Of a DNA stretch of 44,840 nucleotides, positions 9,901 to 22,494 are shown piece by piece; position 1 is the stretch's first letter, and each line of letters opens with the position of its first letter. Source of the stretch: Myxococcota bacterium (GTDB lineage Bacteria; Myxococcota_A; Bradymonadia; UBA7976; UBA1532); assembly GCA_023150895.1 (NCBI GenBank), contig JAKLJY010000025.1, positions 35,288-80,127 on the forward strand, read 5' to 3'. The position numbers were made by a program, and so were the translations under genes. The notes beneath the pieces are model-generated. The model saw only the letters and a program-made list of their open reading frames with translations, did no database searches and was not told the DNA's origin.

Positions 9901-10154
9901 ACTTCGTCTTCCTCGTCGAGCCGGAGCGCGTCGACGCCGTCTGTCGAGAGATTCGGCGCGCCTTCGACCGCCTCCTGCCGATCATCGCGGAAAGCAAGAA
10001 GGGGGCGGACCTCAAGCTGCAGATGACGGCGGTGGTCGACGAGGGCGGTCGCTTCGAGCGATTCACGGCGATCCAGAACGCCCTGAGTCTCTCTCGACGA
10101 CGGGGCACGGGCGAGCCGGTGTTGATCGATCGCGATCGTCGCACCTTGGGTTGA
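6909..10154 (+). CDS. Multidomain hybrid histidine kinase with degenerate GGDEF tail
   Basis: A soluble 1,081-residue signalling protein; no membrane segment is visible. In order: a receiver domain (about 7-125, acidic pair D12/D13, acceptor D55), a GAF-like region (about 165-320), a PAS domain (about 330-430, with TEGVVMTDETGTVTVMNP), HisKA with phospho-acceptor His439 (IIGHELRSPMTS), and a HATPase domain (NNLVSNALKF and GGTGLGLTICRSI). Two more receiver-like modules follow (about 685-800 and 808-920; the second keeps IVDLGLPD). A GGDEF-like C-terminal domain has RDDDF where GGDEF is expected, so it is unlikely to make cyclic-di-GMP. The ATG has GGGATGAGAG just upstream and a consensus promoter at 6777. 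The PilZ gene next door makes a cyclic-di-GMP theme plausible, but that link is inference. Confidence 0.95.
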   Translation: MVERPGRVLVVDDSEDDHQQLRRLLRAEFTVVPAYSASEALERAIAEPFDALITDQKMPRTSGDELIRSIKADERTRSLPCILLSGKTSDEQLVEILRGGGVFHYFEKNDTLLTKEGRAELQLAIRNAVQASHLERERATLTARLRTQVDALSGQYKLLRTLVELRDPARILDSVLASLVERIDCRGAVGIVDLTPGQGAFSSFVTRAGVTPPPGADDAQVWETFAAETYHRLSGRLVSEHTVVRRPSGLASGEFVAAPREPPYMPVFVSRDLRGLLVLLRDTPLEADEHDLMQIWRDQLQDALTRVFTQHMNEHRRLELMVEAMTEGVVMTDETGTVTVMNPAVRRLLGFSEADRPDFAVILDGLGLSSLEILREFGPGETRGSWREVRLGEADCQVTFSPVHNHAGAFVGWLAVIRDVTEQKAAEKRRDDFVHIIGHELRSPMTSIVGVLDLLAKHVLGELTERQREYVDMARDSCARINMNLNDLLDLAKFERGKMPLAIESIHLDEVVSAAARKFGAAAIERRVELRIHAPVQGLICDADGHRLSQVVNNLVSNALKFTPAGGLIEVQVLSSFTIPDQYLVTVRNSGEEIPEKDLDRIFDKFEQVGHGDGRRSLGGTGLGLTICRSIVEGHGGRIWAESGPSFGTMFVFSVPTQQAREQEVAALLAQPTDDRHRNDEPPVLVIAEDPTEGLAVKAALLAQGFPVKLCDATPADVGARVAALRPALAVYVDPEPERSRALLPELAGSAAMPVAAIVPTGGAVEGPVDATIELPLDADTLGSVLELLLLRQRQLRRMRLLVCDRDAALAGQWAQMFDEAGYLAYTAHVVSDALRRLDVLLPDLVIVDLGLPDVLRLAERFARDEPDGIPLVFVGAQAAPRAPAPWPNLPVLARDAAPRELLLQVRGRLSQDARTRVDALIILPGPRELEREVQARLRDAVPFGYCAIDIEGLREAVERHGFMWGHNVLSRTAELVRRVIRERGGEGAFLGHQRDDDFVFLVEPERVDAVCREIRRAFDRLLPIIAESKKGADLKLQMTAVVDEGGRFERFTAIQNALSLSRRRGTGEPVLIDRDRRTLG

Positions 10155-10272
10155 ACGAACCTACACGACCGTATCTTTCTTTATCTTTCCGCAGCTTTCG
10201 GCATTTTTCCGCTTGTTCGCCCCGCGGTGGTTGATAGACTTACATCGTCCTCAACCCGCCGCAGGAGCCCCC

Positions 10273-10611
10273 GTGGAGCGCCGCCTCAGCCCTCGCATCC
10301 CCCTCGAACTGCCCGTCGTCCAGGTCCTCGCCGATCAGGCGTTGGGCAAGGCGCGCACGTTGGACGTCAGCGCCGAAGGCCTGCGCCTGGCCCCGCTCGA
10401 AGGCGAGCACCTGGCGCCGGGGCGATTCGCGTGGTTCAGCGTCGAGCTGCCGGCCGAGCCGGGGGCGTCGGTGCCGGGACCGCGGATCCGGGCCCTCGCC
10501 GAGCTGTGCGAGGAGCGCGACGCGGCGCTGCACTATCGGATCAAGTACATCTACCCGTCCGATCGCCGCCGGTTCGAGGCCGCGGTCCAACGGGCGGCCG
10601 GCACCTGTTGA
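10273..10611 (+). CDS. PilZ-domain protein
   Basis: A 112-residue protein that is a single PilZ domain, the family that binds cyclic-di-GMP. The two ligand motifs are present in the right order: RRLSPR near the N-terminus (RxxxR) and DVSAEG about 30 residues later (DxSxxG). GTG 10273 was chosen because GGAG lies seven bases upstream and the domain begins right after the start; an in-frame TTG at 10213 would add 20 proline-rich residues. A possible promoter (TTGTTC, 16 bases, TAGACT at 10213-10240) lies in the gap after the kinase gene. It could be the output of the upstream kinase, although that kinase's own GGDEF domain looks inactive. Confidence 0.85.
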   Translation: MERRLSPRIPLELPVVQVLADQALGKARTLDVSAEGLRLAPLEGEHLAPGRFAWFSVELPAEPGASVPGPRIRALAELCEERDAALHYRIKYIYPSDRRRFEAAVQRAAGTC

Positions 10612-10666
10612 GCCGCGGCAGACCGCGCCCATTGCCGGCGCGGCGACCCCCGGTTAGATTCCTCCG

Positions 10667-11929
10667 GTGTCTGCGCCCCCCGACATGATCCCGCCCCTCG
10701 ATGGCCTCCCCTGGGTCATCACCGGTGCCGAAGCGCGCGCCCGTCTCGGCGGCGCGCCGCGTCGGCACGCGCCGCTCGAGTTCGTCGTCGCCGCGGCCCG
10801 TGAGACGCTCCTCGACCGCATGCCCGAGGCCGCCGCCGAAGGGACCTGGCTCCGGGTCGGTGAGGCCCTCTTCCACCCTTCGCCCGACGGCCTCGATGTC
10901 GGCCTGCGCCGGCGGGTCGTGCCCGTCGACGCGCTCGGTCTCGGTCAGGCGGGGGTGCTCCTCGATCCCTTGGGCGGGCGCGCCGCGCTGGCGAGCCCGG
11001 GGCCGACGTTCGTCCCGTGTGGCGTCGACGCCGAGGACGCGCTTGCCGGCCTGCGCGTCTGCGCACTGGCCGCCGAGGGGGTCGTTTTGCCCGATGCCTC
11101 CGTTCTCGACGCGATGTCCGCCGATGCGGGGCGCGTCCTCCGCGCGGATCGCGACGCCGTTCGGCAGCTCATGACGCGCCTTCTGCTCGGGCGGGACCCC
11201 GTGGCTGGCCTGCAGACGCTCGAACAGTCCCGTTTGCTCGGGTTCGTATTGCCCGAGGTGGCCGCCCTCGTCGGACTCCACCGATCGAGTCGGCATCATC
11301 ACAAGGACGTCTGGGCGCACACCTGTCTCGTCGTCCGGCAAGCGATTCCCCGGGCCACCATCCGGTGGGCCGCCCTCCTCCACGACATCGGCAAACCGTG
11401 GACGCGGACCTACGAGCCGCCCAAGCAGGTGCACTTCTTCCAGCACGACGAGCTCGGCGCCGTTCTTTTCGAGGGGATCGCCCAGCGCTGGCGCTTTCCC
11501 GAGGAGGAGGCCGCCCGCATCCGGGCGCTGATCCTCCACCACCTCCGGGCCAACCTCTACGACCGCGCCTGGTCCGATGCGGCCGTTCGCCGCTTCGGCC
11601 TCGAGATGGGGGCCGTCTTCGACGACCTGATGCATCTCTCCCGTGCGGACGTGACGTCGCGCCGCCCGGGTCGTCGTCGGGAAGCCATCGCGAATCTGTA
11701 CGACCTTCGGCAACGCATCGCGGCCGTCCGACGCGAGGACGCAGCCCGGCGACCCGTGGTCCCGAAAGGACTCGGCGTCGCGCTCATCGAGGCGCTCGGC
11801 GTGCGGCCCGGTCCGCAGATTGGAGTGCTGCGTCGGGCTTGCGAAGATGCGGTCCGGTGCGGAGACCTCCCGGCGGAACCCGACATCGAGGCATGCCTGG
11901 CCTACTTGCGCGCCCGAGGCGCGGCTTGA
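10667..11929 (+). CDS. HD-domain protein related to tRNA nucleotidyltransferase, head degenerate
   Basis: A 420-residue cytoplasmic protein. The middle carries a metal-dependent HD phosphohydrolase domain: HHHKDVWAHT, ALLHDIGK and ALILHHLR supply the metal-binding His/Asp set. The sequence just before it (DAGRVLRADRDAVRQLMTRL, then PVAGLQTLEQSRLLGFVLPE) follows the layout of the neck and body of CCA-adding enzymes and poly(A) polymerases. The N-terminal third, where the GGxxRD and DxD motifs should lie, contains neither. It is therefore unlikely to add nucleotides and more likely acts as an HD phosphohydrolase, perhaps on RNA ends or a nucleotide. The start is GTG 10667; ATG 10685 in the same frame is an alternative. 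Neither has a clear ribosome site. Confidence 0.85.
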   Translation: MSAPPDMIPPLDGLPWVITGAEARARLGGAPRRHAPLEFVVAAARETLLDRMPEAAAEGTWLRVGEALFHPSPDGLDVGLRRRVVPVDALGLGQAGVLLDPLGGRAALASPGPTFVPCGVDAEDALAGLRVCALAAEGVVLPDASVLDAMSADAGRVLRADRDAVRQLMTRLLLGRDPVAGLQTLEQSRLLGFVLPEVAALVGLHRSSRHHHKDVWAHTCLVVRQAIPRATIRWAALLHDIGKPWTRTYEPPKQVHFFQHDELGAVLFEGIAQRWRFPEEEAARIRALILHHLRANLYDRAWSDAAVRRFGLEMGAVFDDLMHLSRADVTSRRPGRRREAIANLYDLRQRIAAVRREDAARRPVVPKGLGVALIEALGVRPGPQIGVLRRACEDAVRCGDLPAEPDIEACLAYLRARGAA

Positions 11930-11991
11930 ATGCGCGTCCCGCAGTCCGCGTCCGAGTCTTCGGAAGTGAGCGGAGAGGAGAGAGCACCCGA

Positions 11992-13062
11992 ATGTCCCCG
12001 TTCGTCAAAGTCCGACGCCTGATCCCGGCCCTGTTGGCCCTCGCGCTGGCCGTCGGTGTCGACGTCTCACCCGCCGTGGCGCAGGCCCCGGCCTCCGACG
12101 CCCCTGCGGCTGGCAAGGCGCGCGCCGGGCGAGCCGCGAAGGCCAACGCCAAACGCCGTCCGGCGAAACCGAAGACCGACCCCCGCAAGGACCGCCAGAA
12201 CTGGCCGGTCAAGCGCCCCGACGTGCCGCGCTACCCCTTGCAGGTGCCGGCCATGGGGGCCATCCCGTTTCCGCAGGGTGAGCGGCTCCAGTACAAGGTC
12301 AACATGCTGGGCATCGACGCCGGCGAGGTGATGCTGGGCGTCGGCAACCGCTCCCGGCACGGCAGCGTGCCGGTCGTCCCGCTGGTGGGCTGGGTGCGGT
12401 CGAGCGCTGCGCTGGCCAAGTTCTATCCCATTCACGACCGGCTCGAGGTCCTCGTCGACGAGCGCACGTTCCTGCCCGTCCGGGTCGACTTCAAGATCGA
12501 CGAGCAGGGCAATCGGGTCGAGTACGAGACGGTCTACAATCAGGCCGGCAAGTTCATCCTGACGACCCGCAAGCGCAGCGGCGAGAAGGACCTCGTCCGC
12601 AACTTCACGCCGGCACGCGAGGTCTTCGACGCCATGAGCAGCATCTATGCGGCGCGGCGGATGAACCTGACGCCGGGGCTCGCGTTCTCCTACTACGTCT
12701 GGGATGGGCGTCGGGAGCGCCTGATCAGCGTGAAGGTCGTGGGGCAGGAGAAGGTCTGGACGGAGGTCGGCTGGTTCGACACGATGCGGGTGGATCTGGT
12801 GGCCCGCGTCACCGGCGGCTTCATCGACAAGAAGGATCTCGACGGCGCGGAGCAGAAGGGCTCCGCGTGGATCGGGCTCGATCCGCAGCGGACGCCGGTG
12901 AAGGTTCTGACCCCGACGCGCCTCGGCGACGCCACCGGTGTCCTGGTGCGGCGATTCGTCGAGGGCCAGCCGGCGCCCCCCTCCGCGCCGGCCCCGGCCT
13001 CCGGGGCCATGGCGCCCTCCGCCCCCGCGGCACCGACCGCGCCGGCGACGACGGGTCCCTGA
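11992..13062 (+). CDS. DUF3108 exported protein
   Basis: A 356-residue exported protein. A signal peptide (RRLIPALLALALAVGV, cleavage near AVAQA) is followed by an Ala/Lys-rich linker, then a DUF3108 domain from about 95. Typical features are GERLQYKVNMLGIDAGEVML, FYPIHDRLEVLVD, and the closing AWIGLDPQRTPVKVLTPT. The family is periplasmic or outer-membrane-associated and of unknown function. A low-complexity Pro/Ala tail (PAPPSAPAPASGAMAPS) ends it. ATG 11992 has a strong purine-rich site (GGAGAGGAGAG) upstream, which settles the start although the frame is open much further back. It converges on the MopE-like gene with 21 bp between stops. Confidence 0.9.
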   Translation: MSPFVKVRRLIPALLALALAVGVDVSPAVAQAPASDAPAAGKARAGRAAKANAKRRPAKPKTDPRKDRQNWPVKRPDVPRYPLQVPAMGAIPFPQGERLQYKVNMLGIDAGEVMLGVGNRSRHGSVPVVPLVGWVRSSAALAKFYPIHDRLEVLVDERTFLPVRVDFKIDEQGNRVEYETVYNQAGKFILTTRKRSGEKDLVRNFTPAREVFDAMSSIYAARRMNLTPGLAFSYYVWDGRRERLISVKVVGQEKVWTEVGWFDTMRVDLVARVTGGFIDKKDLDGAEQKGSAWIGLDPQRTPVKVLTPTRLGDATGVLVRRFVEGQPAPPSAPAPASGAMAPSAPAAPTAPATTGP

Positions 13063-13083
13063 CGCCGACCTGCGGAGTCTGCG

Positions 13084-15897
<2,814 letters not shown>

Positions 15898-16111
15898 GGG
15901 CCGCCTGAACACGGAAAGTGTTGAATATGATTGCGAATTTCTGACGATTCGCGATGCCGTCGACGGCCGCATGGTCGCAAGGCACCGGCGCCCGTGTCAA
16001 GCGCCGGGACCCGCGTGGCAGGCCGTTTCCCGGTTGCCCGGGCGGGGGCGCGTATGGTATCGCCCGCCGTCCGCGGGTCGTGCCCGCGATCGCACCCACG
16101 AGGAGCCCCCG

Positions 16112-18102
16112 ATGCGCCATCCGTCCCCGTTCGTCTCCCGCCTGACCGCCACGCTGGCCGGCTGCCTGCTGCCGATCTGCGTCGGCGACGCGGCCGCGGC
16201 TCCGAAGCCGGCCAAGGCCGCGGCGCCCGCGAGTGCGGCCGCCGAGGACGCCCTGCCGAAGGCCGAGGACGTCGCCGCGCAGGCCCGCGCCGTGTTCACG
16301 GACCTGGACGGCAACAGCGACCCCGCCGTGCGGACGACCGCCTTCGAAGGTCGGGTGGCCCTCGGCAAGGACGACCGTGCGGCGGCGCTCACGGCCGGGT
16401 TGGCCGACGCCCATTGGCCGCTCCGGGCCCGCGCCCTGTCCATCGCCCTGACCGACAAGGACAAGAAGCTCGCGGCCGCGGCGCTCGACGCGCTCGGCAA
16501 GCTGCTGGCGTCGAACGAGCGGTCCGAGCGGGAGCAGGGCGCGGAACTTCTCGCGCGCACCGATCTCGGCCTGAAGCCGGCCGACGTCCTCAAACTCTGG
16601 CAGCGGGCGTTGGCCGATGGCGGGCCCGAGACGCGTGCCGATGCGCGTGCGGCCATCGTGCGCCTCGGCGGCAAGCCGGCCTGGGAGATTCTTGCCGCCG
16701 GGCTGGCCGAGCCGACCGACAGCAAGGAGTTCGGACAGGCGGTCGAGCTTCTCGGCACCTACAAAGAAGGCCTCGGCGCCGCGTGGGCGTTTTCCCATCT
16801 CAACGACAAGGACCAGCTCGGTGTCGTCGCCCGGGGGCTTCTCGCGCGCATCGACGATCCGAAGGCCGGCGCCGAGGTCGTCAAGAACCTGACGAAGATC
16901 TACGAGAAGGCCGAGTTCGCCGAGCGGATCAACGCCGCCGCCGTGCTCGCGGCGCGCGGGCAGGCCACACCCGCGATCGCGCGATCCCTCTCGAAGGGCG
17001 CGAAGTTCACGGACGCGCACGTTCGCCTCGTGGCGCTCGAAGGGCTGCGACAGGTGCGGGATCCCGCGGCGCTCGGCGAACTGCGGGAGCGTCTCGCCAC
17101 CAACGAGAACGAGGCCGAGTCGGCGCTCGCCTACGAGTGGCTCTACACCTGGGGCAAGTCCAACGGCGAGAAGCAGGTCCTCGACCTCCTCCAGGAGGTC
17201 GCGCGCGGCGATCGCCGCACGCTTCGTCTGCGGGCGATGGACGTCCTGGCGCGCCTCGCCCATCGGCCGAGCGCTCCGCTCTTCGAGGCGGCCATGGGTG
17301 AGGGTCAGATCGAGATTCGGCTTGCGGCCGCCAAGGGCCTGCGCGCCGTCGCCAAGCCGGGCGACGAGAAGCGCCTCGGGGACTTCCTCCGTCGGGAGCC
17401 CGACGTCAACGTCAAGCTCGAACTCGTGCTGGGCCTCGCCGCGATCGGGACGCCGGCGATCCTCGACGCCCTGCAGTTTCTGGTGGGCGCCCCACAGGTC
17501 GAACTCCGCCGTGCAGCCATCGCCGCCGCCGGCCCGACGGGGACGCCGACCGCCGCGAGTCTCCTGCGCCCGCGCCGTCAGGATGCGGATCTCGACACGC
17601 GGTTTGCGGCCACCGTGCAGCTCATTCGCATCGACCCCCGGATGATGCTCAAGGAGCTCAAAGGGGCGTTCGGGTGGATGTCCGGCGCGCAGGTCATGGC
17701 TCTGGCGGAGGACCCGAAGGTCACCCCCGACATCCTGGAACTCATCGCCCTCGAGGGCAGCGACGACCAGCGCGGGCTGGCCGTGCAGGGCCTCGTGCAG
17801 CGCGGTGAGACCGCCGCGACGCGCCTCCTGAGCCTCGTGGAGCGCAGCCCGCACGAAGACACCGCCGGCGCCGCGATGGCGGGGATGGTGACCGTCCGGA
17901 AGGATGCTTCCGTGGCGACCTATCGCGAGTCGCTGAAGAGCGCCCACGGCCGCGTTCGGGCCGCTGCCCTCGTCGGGCTCGGCCTCTACGGCGCGCCTCA
18001 GACGCTCGAGGTCGTCCTGCCGCTGTTGTCCGACAAGGAACCCACGGTCCGGGCCGAAGCCGCCCGCGCCGCCATCGCCCTTTCGACGCGCAAGCCCGTC
18101 CC

Positions 18103-18106
<4 letters not shown>
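16112..18106 (+). CDS. Exported HEAT-repeat protein
   Basis: A 664-residue periplasmic solenoid. ATG 16112 has AGGAG upstream and begins a signal peptide (RLTATLAGCLLPICVGDAAAA), here with AxA-type cleavage after Ala-rich residues near 27-30. An Ala-rich linker follows, then HEAT-like repeats run to the end (for example HWPLRARALSIALTD, HVRLVALEGLRQVRDPAALG, EIRLAAAKGLRAV and PTVRAEAARAAIALS). The codon run upstream is open in the same frame because it is antisense to the MopE-like gene, so the ribosome site and signal peptide decide the start. Its stop overlaps the next gene's TTG start (TTGA). No catalytic motif is seen; it is the third HEAT solenoid in the window, and scaffolding is the likely role. 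Confidence 0.88.
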
Positions 18107-20109
<2,003 letters not shown>

Positions 20110-21754
20110 CGGGGGCGGCGGCCACGGAGCCGAGGCGGAAGCCATGAATGCGCGACGGCTGCCCCAACGTGCCCGACGCGTCCGCCGCGCGCACGCGCCA
20201 GTACCAGGTGCGGCCCGAGTCGAGGCCGGGAACGTCGTAGGTCAGCCCCTCGGTCCATTCGACGCGCGCCGGTTGCAGGAAGGTGATGTCCTCGGCGACC
20301 TCGAAACGGTATCGCGTCGCCTCGGGCACCGCCTTCCAGACGAGGCGCGCCGTCGGCACCGTTCCCGTCAGCGGCCCTTCGATCTCCGGCCGTGGGACCA
20401 TCGGCGTCGCGACGGATCCGCCGGGCTCGAGCCGCTCCCCCGACTTCAGCGACACGGAGCGTGCGCCGCCCGTCGAGGCACTCCCGGCGCCGCGGAGCAG
20501 CGCGATCGCCGCCCCGTCGCCGGTGGTCCGGAGTTCGAACTCGGCGGACGTGAGCTCCAGCGCGCCACCCGCGAACGACCAGATGCTCGAGCTGACGCCC
20601 CGTTCGTCCGGGTTGGCCGCGACCGCGATCGCGCCCGTCTCGAGGCGCGCCGACGTGTACGACTTGTTCTCCCGACTGCTGTGAAACAGCTTCGTCAGGG
20701 CGAGGCGCGAATCCGGCTCCACCAGCACGCGCGTCAGATCGGGGAGCCGCAGGAGGACCCGAGCACCGGACGCCGTCTCGATCACGGCCCCCTCGGGCAG
20801 TTGAGTCCGGAACTCGAGGGCGCGCCAGTCGTCCGCCTCGTCGGCGCCCTGCCCCGCCACGGGCGACGCTTCGGGCGTCCCGGCCGCGGCGGCCTCGGCC
20901 TCGGCCGCAAAGTTCGGCTCCACGTCGGCCGCCCCCTCGGCCGGTTGCTCCGCGCTCAGAAGCGCCAGGGCGCCTCCCGGAACCCGGCGAGAACCGTGCG
21001 CGGGCTCGGCGAGCGCGGACGACCGCCAGCGGGCGGTGCCCCAGACCCCCACCACGGCGGCGTGCCCGAACTCGACGGCGCGGCGGCTCTGGAGCGCCGG
21101 GCGGTCGCCCTGCACGAGCCGAAAGACGACCCGCCGGTTTTCGTGGACGTTGGAGCCCTGGCGGCCGCCCACGACGGGGCGGGACTCACCGAAGCCGTAC
21201 GCGACGAGCCGCTCCGGCGCGACGCCGAGACGGACGAGGGCCTCGCGGACCGCCGATGCGCGCGCCTCGCTGAGCTTCTGGTTGTAGGCCTCGCTGCCGT
21301 CGAAGTCCGTGTGCCCCTCGATCCAGAGCGTGGTGATCTCCGGCGACGCCTGGAGTTGTTCTGCGATGCGCGCGAGGACTTCGTCGGCCCCGGCGGCAAA
21401 CCGGATCGAGTCGCGCGTGAAGTGCACCTTGTCGGGGAACTGGATCTCGTCGCCGCGGAAGCCCAGCCGCGCCCGGGCGGCCACCGCGGGCGGCACGGCC
21501 TCGATGACGCCCCACTTGTTGCGGCGCGCGTCGGAGAAGCCCGTCCCCGAGAGCGGCTTCCAATCGCGCGGGCGGCGCTTCTTCTTGGGTTTCGCGGCCG
21601 GCTCGAGCAGCTCGTGGGTCGTCTCGCCGTCGTCGTCCGACGCCTCGTCGTCGGCGTCCTCACCATCGTCGTGGGCCTGCCCGTCGTGTCGTGCGGGTTT
21701 GTCCCCGTGCGCGTCGGCGTCCCCATGTGCGTCGGCGTCGTGTTCTTCGGTGTC

Positions 21755-22195
21755 GGCCGCGGTTCCGTGTGCGTCGGCCTGCTTGCCGTGTGCGTCGGCC
21801 TGCTTGCCGTGTGCGTCGGCTTGCTTGCCGTGTGCGTCGGCTTGCTTGCCGTGTGCGTCGGCGTCTCTGCCGTGTGAATCAGCCTGATTGCCGTGTGAGT
21901 CGGCTTTCTTGCCGTGTGAGTCGGCTTTCCTGCCTTGTGAATCGGCCTGATTGCCGTGTGCGTCGGCGTCTTTGCCGTGTGAATCAGCCTGATTGCCGTG
22001 TGAGTCGGCTTTCTTGCCGTGTGAATCGGCCTGAATGCCGTGTGCGTTGGCATTCTTGCCGTGTGCATCGGCTTGATTGCCGTGTGCGTCGGCCTTCTTG
22101 CCGTGTGAGTCGGCCTTTTTGCCGTGTGCGTCAGCCTGTTTGCCGTGTGCCTCAGCCTTTTTGCCGTGTGCGTCGGCCTTTTTGCCGTGTGCGTT
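21755..22195 (-). repeat. Tandem 21-bp repeat, 21 units, coding His-rich heptads
   Basis: Twenty-one consecutive 21-bp units inside the OmpA-FecR gene encode the heptad [DEN]-[AS]-H-G-x-x-A, with x-x mostly KK, KQ, NQ or KD. Only unit 13 has lost the His (Gln instead). The four units nearest the 3' end are identical at protein level (DAHGKQA), which suggests recent expansion there. The spacing puts one His every seven residues, about two helical turns. Confidence 0.95.
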
Positions 22196-22494
22196 CGCCG
22201 CCGCGCCGTGATCATCGTCCGGGGCGTCGGCGTCGCCGTGGGCCGCGTCGCCGCCGGCGTGACCCGCGGCAGTGTGGGAGGCCTTCGTCTTTCCCTTCGG
22301 GCCGGGTTTTGGGGTCCGTCGCTCCAGGTCGCCGCTCGGCGCGCCCGCGGGGGCGTTGTCGTCCTCGAGATGGATGGTGAAGGTCCCGTCCGCGTCCGCG
22401 TGGGCCGCCGTGTCGGGACCCGCGGCGAACGCGACGCCAGACCACGGCGCACCGAAGAACGTGGCGGCGGCGAGCAGCTTCAGGACCGCGGTCT

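Noticed and set aside
11017-11991. N-terminal extension of the DUF3108 protein
   Set aside because: It overlaps the HD-domain gene in another frame and is Arg-rich; a strong ribosome site and signal peptide start at 11992.
21755-22195. CRISPR-like repeat array
   Set aside because: The units are 21 bp, directly adjacent without spacers, and stay in one coding frame.
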